Source: Lachnospiraceae bacterium (GTDB lineage Bacteria > Bacillota > Clostridia > Lachnospirales > Lachnospiraceae). Taken from it: DNA of 6,218 nt. The translations under genes and the position numbers were made by a program. Below, in pieces: positions 1 to 5,741 of the stretch. The notes under the pieces were generated by a model. It was not told where the DNA came from. It saw only the letters and a list, made by a program, of their open reading frames with translations, and searched no databases. Location: positions 1-6,218 of the forward strand of contig JAFRCB010000019.1 of the NCBI GenBank assembly GCA_017404585.1, written 5' to 3'. How positions within the stretch are numbered: the stretch's first letter is position 1; each line of letters begins with the position of its first letter.

Positions 1-1
1 C

Positions 2-778
2 GATATGACGGGGTTCACCGCAGCTACATACAAAAGAGGCATCTCCTTCGTTCAGGTCCCTACGACACTGCTTGCTCAGGTAGATTCCAGCATCGGAGGG
101 AAGACCGGCGTTGATTTTATGGGCTACAAGAATATGGTCGGTGCTTTTCACATGCCGGAATTCGTCTACGAAAATCCTTCTGTCCTCATGACACTGGATG
201 ACGATCAGTTCGCATCCGGTATGGGGGAGGTCCTCAAGTCAGCCCTCCTGGGAGACGAGGAGTTCTTCGAGTGGATCCTCGACAATATGGACGGTATCAT
301 GGAGCACGAGCCGGAGACCATTCTTGAAATGGTTCGAAGGACCGCAGCCATAAAGCTTTCTATTGTCGAAAAAGACCCCACAGAGAAGGGCGAGAGAGCG
401 CTTCTTAATCTCGGCCACACAATAGGCCATGCAATCGAAAAGTACATGAACTTCAATATGCCCCACGGCAAATGCGTCGCTCTCGGATGCATCGCCGCTG
501 CCGCGATCAGCGAAAAGCGCGGTTTCCTCGACACTGCAGAGCTGTTCGAGATCCGTGATATGTGCGTAGCCTTTGACCTTCCGATGTTCGCGGACGGGAT
601 CGATAATGAGGAGATCCTCAGGATCACAAAAGAAGACAAGAAAATGGCAGCCGGCAAGATTCGCTTCATACTCCTCGACAGGATCGGTCACGCCTTCATA
701 TGTGATGATTTGACTGACGAAGAACTTCTGGCCGGAATAAAATTTATTAACGGAGACGAAATAACATACGAGGATTGA
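2..778 (+). CDS. aroB: 3-dehydroquinate synthase, 3' part (5' end outside window)
   Basis: AroB is a cytoplasmic NAD- and divalent-metal-dependent enzyme. It converts DAHP to 3-dehydroquinate, the second step of the shikimate pathway to aromatic amino acids and chorismate. The reading frame is open to the left edge, so the visible ATG at 5 is internal. About 100-110 residues, mainly the N-terminal NAD-binding part, are missing; I infer this from the usual position of the metal-ligand Glu near residue 184. Visible family signatures are the QVPTTLLAQVDSSIGGKTGVD block (about 50-115), the GMGEVLKSALL block with the expected metal-ligand Glu at 227-229, GHTIGHAIE with the expected ligand His at 416-418, and PHGKCVALG with the third ligand His at 464-466. 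The Glu-to-first-His spacing of 63 residues matches bacterial AroB. The motif usually read as HGE is HGK here. The stop at 776-778 lies 2 nt before lspA, which suggests cotranscription. Identification is very secure. Confidence 0.96.
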   Translation, partial: DMTGFTAATYKRGISFVQVPTTLLAQVDSSIGGKTGVDFMGYKNMVGAFHMPEFVYENPSVLMTLDDDQFASGMGEVLKSALLGDEEFFEWILDNMDGIMEHEPETILEMVRRTAAIKLSIVEKDPTEKGERALLNLGHTIGHAIEKYMNFNMPHGKCVALGCIAAAAISEKRGFLDTAELFEIRDMCVAFDLPMFADGIDNEEILRITKEDKKMAAGKIRFILLDRIGHAFICDDLTDEELLAGIKFINGDEITYED

Positions 779-780
779 TT

Positions 781-1293
781 ATGGACAAGACTTCATTTGC
801 AGGAAAGGCGGCAGCTTTATCTGCTGTCGCTATGCTGACCCTGCTCGACCAGATCACAAAAATACTCGCTGCTGACCGCCTGGCGGACGGTCCCTTTGTG
901 ATCATTCCCGGCGTATTCGAGCTCAGGTATCTGGAAAATCGGGGCGCAGCTTTCGGCATGCTGCAGAACCAGCGGATATTTTTCCTGGTTCTGACAGTTG
1001 TTTTTCTTGCGGTCATCACATACATATATTTAAGGATTCCCGCTGACCGGAAATATCTCCCCCTGCGGATCCTCTCCATCATCGTGACTGCAGGAGCGAT
1101 CGGCAATTTTATCGACCGGCTCGTCCTTGTGTACGTCAGAGATTTCCTGTATTTTTCTCTGATCGATTTCCCGATTTTTAATGTCGCGGATATATATGTC
1201 ACAGTATCTGCTTTCGTATTCTTTGTGCTGGTCCTGGTTTATTATAAGGATTCAGACCTGGAGTTCCTCTCCGAAAAAAAGGACAATGAATAA
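781..1293 (+). CDS. lspA: Lipoprotein signal peptidase (signal peptidase II)
   Basis: LspA is an integral membrane aspartic protease. It removes the signal peptide of prolipoproteins after Lgt has lipidated the lipobox cysteine. The product is 170 aa, the normal family length. It has an N-terminal membrane segment (about 7-31) leading into DQITK (23-27), the NRGAAFG block (53-59), further hydrophobic segments at about 66-84, 95-110 and 138-158, and a short charged C-terminus. The catalytic pair is expected to be Asp112 in GNFIDR and Asp137 in FNVADIY. I chose the ATG at 781 over the in-frame TTG at 775 because a GAGG site at 770-773 lies 7 nt before the ATG but only 1 nt before the TTG. The TTG also overlaps the aroB stop. 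The residue usually Gly after DRxxx is Val117, which does not touch the catalytic residues. The stop codon overlaps the next start (TAATG), implying translational coupling to the pseudouridine synthase gene, a common Firmicutes arrangement. Confidence 0.96.
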   Translation: MDKTSFAGKAAALSAVAMLTLLDQITKILAADRLADGPFVIIPGVFELRYLENRGAAFGMLQNQRIFFLVLTVVFLAVITYIYLRIPADRKYLPLRILSIIVTAGAIGNFIDRLVLVYVRDFLYFSLIDFPIFNVADIYVTVSAFVFFVLVLVYYKDSDLEFLSEKKDNE

Positions 1294-2216
1294 TGTCACA
1301 GGAAACTATCATTTTATCTGTACCGCCCGAATTATCTGATATGCGTGCGGACCGTTATCTGTCGGAGAAGCTCCCCGATCTTTCAAGATCCCGTATCCAG
1401 CAGCTGATCTCAGACGGCAGCATCACGGTAAACGGCAAAGCTATAAAGAGCAGCCTGAAACTCACCGGGGGCGAGAGCGTGGAAGTACATATCCCCGAGG
1501 CTGCAGGAACGGAGATATTGCCCGAGGACATTCCTCTTGATATTCTCTACGAGGATGAGGATATCCTGATCGTCAATAAACCCAAGGGCATGACTGTCCA
1601 TCCGGCTCCGGGTCATCCGGGAGGAACTCTTGTGAACGCGGTCATGCATCACTGCGGGGACAGCCTCTCCGGAATCAACGGTGAAGTTCGTCCGGGTATT
1701 GTTCACAGGATCGATAAGAACACGACCGGCTCCCTTGTCATATGCAAGAACGATGCAGCGCACCGGGACATTGCAGCACAGCTGGAGTCGCATTCCATAA
1801 CAAGGCGCTACAGGGGCATTGTTCACGGCAATATACGTGAGGACGAGGGAACGATTACCGGTAATATCGGCAGAGATCCCCGCGACAGAAAGCGCATGGC
1901 CATCGTCCCTAAAGGCGGAAAGCCGGCTGTTACTCACTATAGAGTGCTTGAGAGATTTGGCAGTTACACTTACTGTGAGTTTGTTCTGGAGACCGGCAGA
2001 ACACATCAGATACGAGTCCACATGGCATCCAAGGGCCATCCGCTGCTCGGAGACGATGTGTACGGACCGAAGAAGAGCGCATTTGCACTTGAAGGTCAGA
2101 CCCTGCACGCGATGGTCCTCGGCTTCAGACATCCGAGGACAGGTCAGTATGTAGAATTTACCGCACCCCTGCCTGGATATTTCGAAAAACTTCTGGTCAA
2201 TCTGCGCCGCAGGTAA
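1293..2216 (+). CDS. rluD: RluD-type 23S rRNA pseudouridine synthase (RluA family, S4 domain)
   Basis: This enzyme isomerises specific uridines to pseudouridine, most likely in helix 69 of 23S rRNA if it is a true RluD orthologue. The product is 307 aa. Residues about 17-67 form an S4 RNA-binding domain (MRADRYLSEKL ... SRSRIQQLISDG ... VNGK). The catalytic domain begins near residue 83 with the DILYEDEDILIVNKPKGM block. The catalytic aspartate is Asp141 in HRIDKNTTG, the RluA-family HRLDxxTSG motif with conservative changes. A later conserved block is ETGRTHQIRVHM (nt about 1990-2026), followed by GHPLLGDDVYG. The ATG at 1293 overlaps the lspA stop by one base and has an AAGGA site at 1279-1283, 9 nt upstream. 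Family membership is certain. The exact target (RluD rather than RluA or RluC) rests on the S4 domain and the lspA linkage, the arrangement seen for B. subtilis ylyB. It cannot be proved from sequence alone. Confidence 0.93.
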   Translation: MSQETIILSVPPELSDMRADRYLSEKLPDLSRSRIQQLISDGSITVNGKAIKSSLKLTGGESVEVHIPEAAGTEILPEDIPLDILYEDEDILIVNKPKGMTVHPAPGHPGGTLVNAVMHHCGDSLSGINGEVRPGIVHRIDKNTTGSLVICKNDAAHRDIAAQLESHSITRRYRGIVHGNIREDEGTITGNIGRDPRDRKRMAIVPKGGKPAVTHYRVLERFGSYTYCEFVLETGRTHQIRVHMASKGHPLLGDDVYGPKKSAFALEGQTLHAMVLGFRHPRTGQYVEFTAPLPGYFEKLLVNLRRR

Positions 2217-2245
2217 TACAATGAAATTACTCCCATACTTGGGTT

Positions 2246-2265
2246 CCTCAGCAAATGCGAGGTGA
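2246..2265 (+). promoter_or_regulatory. Ribosome-binding site of the AI-2E permease, inside a short hairpin
   Basis: A long Shine-Dalgarno match, GAGGTGA, lies at 2259-2265, 8 nt before the ATG at 2274. This spacing decides the start in favour of ATG 2274, because the upstream in-frame GTG at 2262 lies inside the Shine-Dalgarno itself. The core GAGG (2259-2262) can pair with CCTC at 2246-2249. Beyond a bulged A2250, GC 2251-2252 pairs with GC 2257-2258 around an AAAT loop. The hairpin would hide the ribosome-binding site. The pairing is seen in the sequence; a regulatory effect is inferred. Confidence 0.6.
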
Positions 2266-2273
2266 GAGACTGT

Positions 2274-3746
2274 ATGAATAAAAAACTCTTAGAACAACTG
2301 CGTACATACGGGCTGTTTGCCTTCACCCTCATAGCAGCAGCTATGCTGCTTTATTTTCTGCTGTTCCGCGGAGCTGTCATAGCGAGCGGAATTGCCAAGG
2401 TAAACTCTGTCATAGCGCCCCTCGTATACGGCTTTGTTCTTTCCTATGTACTGACGCCGGTCATGCAGCAGATTGAACAGCTGCTGCTCTATATTTGCAC
2501 AAAACTGAGCATACATCCCGAAAAAAGAGGAATGAGCACGATCCGTGTGGTATCCTCGATCCTGAGTGTTCTGGTCCTCGTCATCACGATCTACACATTG
2601 ATCGCCCAGCTGCTCCCGGGGCTGGTCACCAGTATAAGAAGTATCACGATCAGTTTCCCGATCTATGTTGCCAATATTCGAAACTGGATTGCCGGGCATA
2701 TCACAGATCCGGAGTTCGATACACAGTCCACTGAACTTCTGAATGAATTCGAAACGTATGTTGAGACGTTCTTCTCGGAGAAGATGAATCCTTATATCGA
2801 CACGATCATGCAGCATCTGTCGGACTCAGTCCGTGATTTTGTCGTATTCTTCAGCAATACGCTGCTCGGCATGATCGTATCTGTCTACGTCATGGTCTCC
2901 GGCGAGAGAATGAGCTCAAGACTTCGCAGATTCCTCTATGCAGTTCTGCCGATTCCGACAGCCAACCGGATCATTGCCAATCTCCGCACGATCGACGAGA
3001 AATTCGGCGGTTTCCTTCTCGGCAAGATCATTGATTCATTTATCATCGGAGTCATCTGCTATATCTGCTGCCGGATCATGCGCATCCCGTACACGTCGCT
3101 GGTCGCCGTTATCATCGGAGTGACAAATATTATACCGTTCTTCGGTCCTTTCATCGGCGCCGTACCGACCGCATTCATTGTTTTCTGCGTCAATCCGCTG
3201 AAGGCTTTATACTTTATCATCCTGGTATTTTTACTGCAGCAATTCGACGGAAATATTCTGGGTCCCAGGATCCTCGGCAGCTCAGTCGGCGTGTCGAGTT
3301 TCATGGTCCTTGTCGCCATCCTTCTTGGCAACGGTTTCCTCGGAGTTGTAGGCATGATCATAGCGGTCCCGCTTGCAGCCCTGCTGACATCCTTTGTCCA
3401 GTCATTTGTTCTCAGATTCCTGGATAGTAAAAATCTGCCGGGCGAGATTGAAGCCTACCACCACCTGGATCATGTAGATCCCACGTCGCGTCAGATTGTC
3501 TCTGAGAAGGATCCGAATGAACGTCAGAGCCTCTATACAAGGCTGAAGCGCAGGAATGCTCTCTATCAGAAATATGAACAGCCTATTGAACAGAATCCGT
3601 GGGATCTGACCATGGAGGAGATCAGGGAAGAGGATTCCGAACTTCTTCTGGAGCGCAAAGCAGAAGAGGAGTTCAAGAAGAAAAAGAAAACAGCCGCGCC
3701 TCACGAGCCGACAGGGCCGGAAGAACAGGATACCTCCACACAGTAA
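2274..3746 (+). CDS. AI-2E family (TqsA/PerM/YtvI-like) membrane permease with long charged C-terminal tail
   Basis: This is a polytopic membrane protein of the AI-2E family, whose members include the E. coli AI-2 exporter TqsA and some Na+/H+ antiporters. The substrate here is unknown. The product is 490 aa from ATG 2274. Hydrophobic segments lie at about 13-31, 42-62 and 90-115, followed by a large polar loop (about 116-188). Further segments lie at about 189-210, 246-300, 307-325 and 335-378. Family signatures are DEKFGGFLLGK at 241-251, followed by a hydrophobic helix, and NIIPFFGPFIG starting at 285. From about 385 to the end the protein is hydrophilic and charged, with a KKKKK run, which makes it about 100 residues longer than many family members. 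It is last in the aroB-lspA-rluD run, 57 nt after rluD, and is followed by a terminator. Placement in the family is firm. I would not call it an autoinducer exporter without direct evidence. Confidence 0.9.
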   Translation: MNKKLLEQLRTYGLFAFTLIAAAMLLYFLLFRGAVIASGIAKVNSVIAPLVYGFVLSYVLTPVMQQIEQLLLYICTKLSIHPEKRGMSTIRVVSSILSVLVLVITIYTLIAQLLPGLVTSIRSITISFPIYVANIRNWIAGHITDPEFDTQSTELLNEFETYVETFFSEKMNPYIDTIMQHLSDSVRDFVVFFSNTLLGMIVSVYVMVSGERMSSRLRRFLYAVLPIPTANRIIANLRTIDEKFGGFLLGKIIDSFIIGVICYICCRIMRIPYTSLVAVIIGVTNIIPFFGPFIGAVPTAFIVFCVNPLKALYFIILVFLLQQFDGNILGPRILGSSVGVSSFMVLVAILLGNGFLGVVGMIIAVPLAALLTSFVQSFVLRFLDSKNLPGEIEAYHHLDHVDPTSRQIVSEKDPNERQSLYTRLKRRNALYQKYEQPIEQNPWDLTMEEIREEDSELLLERKAEEEFKKKKKTAAPHEPTGPEEQDTSTQ

Positions 3747-3785
3747 AGCCGTTCCGTCATATATACTTTTCAAACTTGACCTAGT

Positions 3786-3818
3786 AAAGGGCCTCCATAC
3801 AATGGAGACCCTTTTTTC
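3786..3818 (+). terminator. Rho-independent terminator of the aroB-lspA-rluD-permease run
   Basis: A stem formed by AAAGGG-C-CTCCAT (3786-3798) pairs with ATGGAG-A-CCCTTT (3802-3814) around an ACA loop. It has one internal C-A mismatch. Six consecutive T (3812-3817) begin at the end of the stem. It lies 39 nt after the permease stop. On the minus strand the mismatch becomes a T-G wobble, giving 13 continuous pairs, but only TTT then ACTAG follows. Minus-strand termination of the lactate permease transcript here is therefore possible but less convincing. Confidence 0.9.
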
Positions 3819-3821
3819 TGT

Positions 3822-3846
3822 AGTATTATATCAAAGTATTATATCA
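3822..3846. repeat. Two-copy tandem repeat, 13-nt period
   Basis: The 12-mer AGTATTATATCA occurs at 3822-3833 and again at 3835-3846, separated by a single A, so the period is 13. It is AT-rich and lies between the terminator and the GC-rich palindromes. On the minus strand each copy contains TATAAT. I found no -35 box at normal spacing for either copy, so I do not call promoters here. Confidence 0.75.
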
Positions 3847-3849
3847 GCC

Positions 3850-3893
3850 GGCGCTGAGTCGAATCCCGCGCCAAGTCTCGCAAGCGAGGCTTG
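3850..3893. other. Two adjacent GC-rich inverted repeats in the convergent intergenic region
   Basis: The first is GGCGC (3850-3854) with GCGCC (3868-3872) around a 13-nt loop. The second is CAAGTCTCG (3872-3880) with CGAGGCTTG (3885-3893) around CAAG, a 9-bp stem with one T-G wobble when read on the plus strand. Neither is followed by a T-run on either strand. They lie 24 nt past the lactate permease stop and may protect or help end that mRNA. They could instead be a copy of a dispersed palindromic repeat. The structures are visible; the role is not. Confidence 0.5.
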
Positions 3894-3917
3894 AATATGC
3901 TTTATCAAAGATATCTG

Positions 3918-5453
3918 TCAGACCAGACCAAGCATCGGGAACACGAAGCAGATGATGCCGCCGATGGCTGCGAAGAGGACTGTGTAGAGAGCGGTCTTGC
4001 TGAGAATCTTGCTCTCGACACCGCTCAGGTTGACGGCCGCGGTTCCGATCGCAATCGACTGCGGGCAGATCATCTTTCCGATACCTGCGCCCATCAGGTT
4101 GGCAGCTGCAAGCCATACCGGCTGGGCTCCGATGGCATTGGCCGTCTCGACCTGAAGCTGGCCGAACAGAGCGGTCGTCGATGTACCGGACCCTGTGACG
4201 AAGCCGCCGATTGTTCCGATAAGCGGAGAAATGAGCGGGAAGTAGGATCCCGTAACAGCTACCAGAACTTTCGCTATATCACTGATCATACCGCTGTAGC
4301 CCATGATCTTGGCAACTGCAAGTACGGAGCAGATCGTAAGGATCGTCTTCACATTGTTCTTCACGGTCGTTCCGAGAACACCGAGAATCGTTCCAACATC
4401 CGCCCCCTGAATCAGACCACCGATGAAGCCTGCGATAAGAATCAGGACACCCGGTGTGTTGATCCAGTAGAATGTCAGCGTTGCCGGATTCTCGCCTGCA
4501 TAGAATGTGATTTTCGAGTTGATCGATGCAAGCGGATCATGGATGATCGGAACCAGTGTGGAGGAGAGAAGCAGGAAGAAGAAAATCAGTATGAACGGCG
4601 ACCAGGCGACCGCTGCCTCGCCGAGCGTCATGTTGAGGCCGCCCCCGCTTTCTACCTCGTATTCCGGATATTTCTTCATCGGGAGTTTCCTTGCGGCAAT
4701 GATCATGACCACCATGGATACGATGGCACCCAGGATATCCGGAAGGTCAGGACCGATAACATTGGCTGCAATATACTGCGGTACAAGGAACGCAATGTCT
4801 GCGATGAGAATGAACGGGACCAGGCCTCTCAGGGCTTTCACGCCGCCGCCGATAACGATGACCGCGATAAACGGAATAATGAAGGAGACAACCAGCTGAA
4901 TGAGGGCTACATGACCGGCAATATTAACTACATCCATACCGGTGATATTGGCCATCGTCGTTGTCGGAACACCGACAGAGCCGAACGCGGTCGGCGTCGA
5001 GTTGATGATCAGACAGGAGACAATAGAAAGAAGCGGGTCGAACCCGAGGCCGACAAGAATACCGGCCGGGATAGCGACAGCAGTTCCGAAGCCTGCCATA
5101 CCTTCCATGAAGTTGCCGAATCCGAATGCGATGAGGAGCATCAGGATTCGTTTATCTGTGGAGACACCGGCCAGCATAGCCTTGATTTTCTCCATCGCTC
5201 CGGTCTTAAGCGTCAGATTGTAAGTGAACAGAGCAGCAAGGATAACGATGATGATTGGCCATAATGCGTTGCAGATACCTTCCAATGCGGCGGTCGCCGT
5301 ATTGATAACGCTGAGGTGCCATCCGGCGATCGCAATTACAACTGTGATTGCAAATGCAATCAGACACGCCCTGTATCCCGGAAACTTCAGGATACTCATT
5401 GCCACGATCAACCAGATGATGGGCAGCAATGCGAGAATAAATTTGATAAACAT
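3918..5453 (-). CDS. lctP: L-lactate permease family transporter
   Basis: LctP/LldP proteins are inner-membrane carriers (TC 2.A.14) that bring in lactate, and often glycolate, with protons. The product is 511 aa, close to the family norm, and almost wholly hydrophobic, with about 12-14 membrane segments. Signature blocks are GFGNFMEGMAGFGTAVAIP at 111-129, NSTPTAFGSVGVPTT at 151-165, GTSTTALFGQ at 423-432 and GKMICPQS at 459-466. The start is the ATG whose complement is 5451-5453. On the minus strand a GGGAG site (complement of 5464-5468) lies 10 nt upstream. A promoter with an extended -10 lies about 120 nt upstream. The gene converges on the AI-2E permease and is divergent from a phosphoesterase gene. 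No lactate dehydrogenase, EtfAB, racemase or regulator gene is beside it in the window, so whether it serves lactate uptake or efflux is unknown. Family assignment is very secure; stereospecificity is not readable. Confidence 0.95.
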   Translation of the reverse strand: MFIKFILALLPIIWLIVAMSILKFPGYRACLIAFAITVVIAIAGWHLSVINTATAALEGICNALWPIIIVILAALFTYNLTLKTGAMEKIKAMLAGVSTDKRILMLLIAFGFGNFMEGMAGFGTAVAIPAGILVGLGFDPLLSIVSCLIINSTPTAFGSVGVPTTTMANITGMDVVNIAGHVALIQLVVSFIIPFIAVIVIGGGVKALRGLVPFILIADIAFLVPQYIAANVIGPDLPDILGAIVSMVVMIIAARKLPMKKYPEYEVESGGGLNMTLGEAAVAWSPFILIFFFLLLSSTLVPIIHDPLASINSKITFYAGENPATLTFYWINTPGVLILIAGFIGGLIQGADVGTILGVLGTTVKNNVKTILTICSVLAVAKIMGYSGMISDIAKVLVAVTGSYFPLISPLIGTIGGFVTGSGTSTTALFGQLQVETANAIGAQPVWLAAANLMGAGIGKMICPQSIAIGTAAVNLSGVESKILSKTALYTVLFAAIGGIICFVFPMLGLV

Positions 5454-5555
5454 GTGACGCTATCTCCCTTCAAAATATTATAGTACCAAACCTTCGTGCC
5501 AAACTCCTTTCTTCATCAGTAAAGTTGAACAATACATTATGCAAAAAAGAAAAAA

Positions 5556-5594
5556 ATCTGCACACTTTCCCTAATTATAGCATTTTTTGCAGAT
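5556..5594. promoter_or_regulatory. Inverted repeat around the lactate permease -10 box, candidate operator
   Basis: ATCTGCA (5556-5562) and TGCAGAT (5588-5594) are perfect 7-bp inverted copies with centres 32 bp apart, about three helical turns. The symmetry axis, near 5575, falls on the permease -10 box (5574-5579). A second, overlapping 9-bp inverted pair is TGCAAAAAA (5540-5548) with TTTTTTGCA (5583-5591). The motif does not match the FCD/GntR-type operator expected for LldR-like regulators. Operator function is an inference from position and symmetry only. Confidence 0.4.
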
Positions 5595-5601
5595 GTTTCC
5601 A
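5574..5601 (-). promoter_or_regulatory. Promoter of the lactate permease gene
   Basis: Reading the minus strand, TGGAAA (complement of 5596-5601; 4 of 6 to TTGACA) is followed after 16 nt by a perfect TATAAT (complement of 5574-5579). The -10 is preceded by TGC, giving the extended -10 form TGnTATAAT, which offsets the modest -35. Transcription would start near 5567, leaving a leader of about 115 nt before the permease ATG. That leader holds a T7-C-T6 tract shortly after the start point. Confidence 0.65.
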
Positions 5602-5672
5602 CCGTTCTTTTTCACAAAAAACGCATATTTTCAAGAAAAAATGAGGGTTGCCCGTTTCAATATGACTTCCGC

Positions 5673-5702
5673 TTGCCATTGCCGTTTGACTCATTTTATA
5701 AT
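5673..5702 (+). promoter_or_regulatory. Promoter of the phosphoesterase gene
   Basis: TTGCCA (5673-5678; 5 of 6 to TTGACA) is followed after 18 nt by a perfect TATAAT (5697-5702). The predicted start near 5709 gives a short leader of about 33 nt that contains the AAGGAG ribosome-binding site at 5728-5733. A nearby TTGACT at 5687-5692 is only 4 nt from the -10 box and cannot serve as its -35. Confidence 0.65.
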
Positions 5703-5741
5703 GATGCCGGTAGAAATAGCAGCAATAAAGGAGCGTTATTC

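Noticed and set aside
775..780. TTG at 775 as the lspA start.
   Set aside because: The GAGG ribosome-binding site is only 1 nt away, whereas it is 7 nt from the ATG at 781.
2262..2273. GTG at 2262 as the AI-2E permease start.
   Set aside because: This GTG is part of the Shine-Dalgarno sequence itself. ATG 2274 has ideal spacing.
3850..3875. A tRNA 3'-end-like string (GTCGAATCCCGCGCCA) that could mark an attachment site or tRNA remnant.
   Set aside because: The T-loop lacks one expected T, the T-stem has two mismatches, and no D-arm, anticodon arm or matching acceptor strand exists upstream. Chance similarity within a palindrome is simpler.
3891..5264. A 457-codon open frame on the plus strand, opposite the lactate permease.
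   Set aside because: Its translation is rich in Asp, Arg, Asn, Cys and His with no domain pattern, as expected for the antisense of a hydrophobic membrane protein. The minus-strand frame has clear LctP motifs, a start, a ribosome-binding site and a promoter.
5477..5502. A second TATAAT on the minus strand (complement of 5477-5482) with TTGGCA (complement of 5497-5502) as a promoter nearer the lactate permease.
   Set aside because: The spacer is 14 nt, too short for a normal sigma-A promoter. The -10 is not extended, and the start would fall close to the ribosome-binding site. It is possible but weaker than the promoter at 5574-5601.
5478..5516. A 12-codon minus-strand leader frame in the lactate permease 5' region.
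   Set aside because: There is no ribosome-binding site before its ATG and no link to the permease start.
5610..5665. Possible catabolite (cre-like) or Rex-like operators in the divergent intergenic region.
   Set aside because: The best alignments break the core positions of both consensus sequences, so no regulator can be named.
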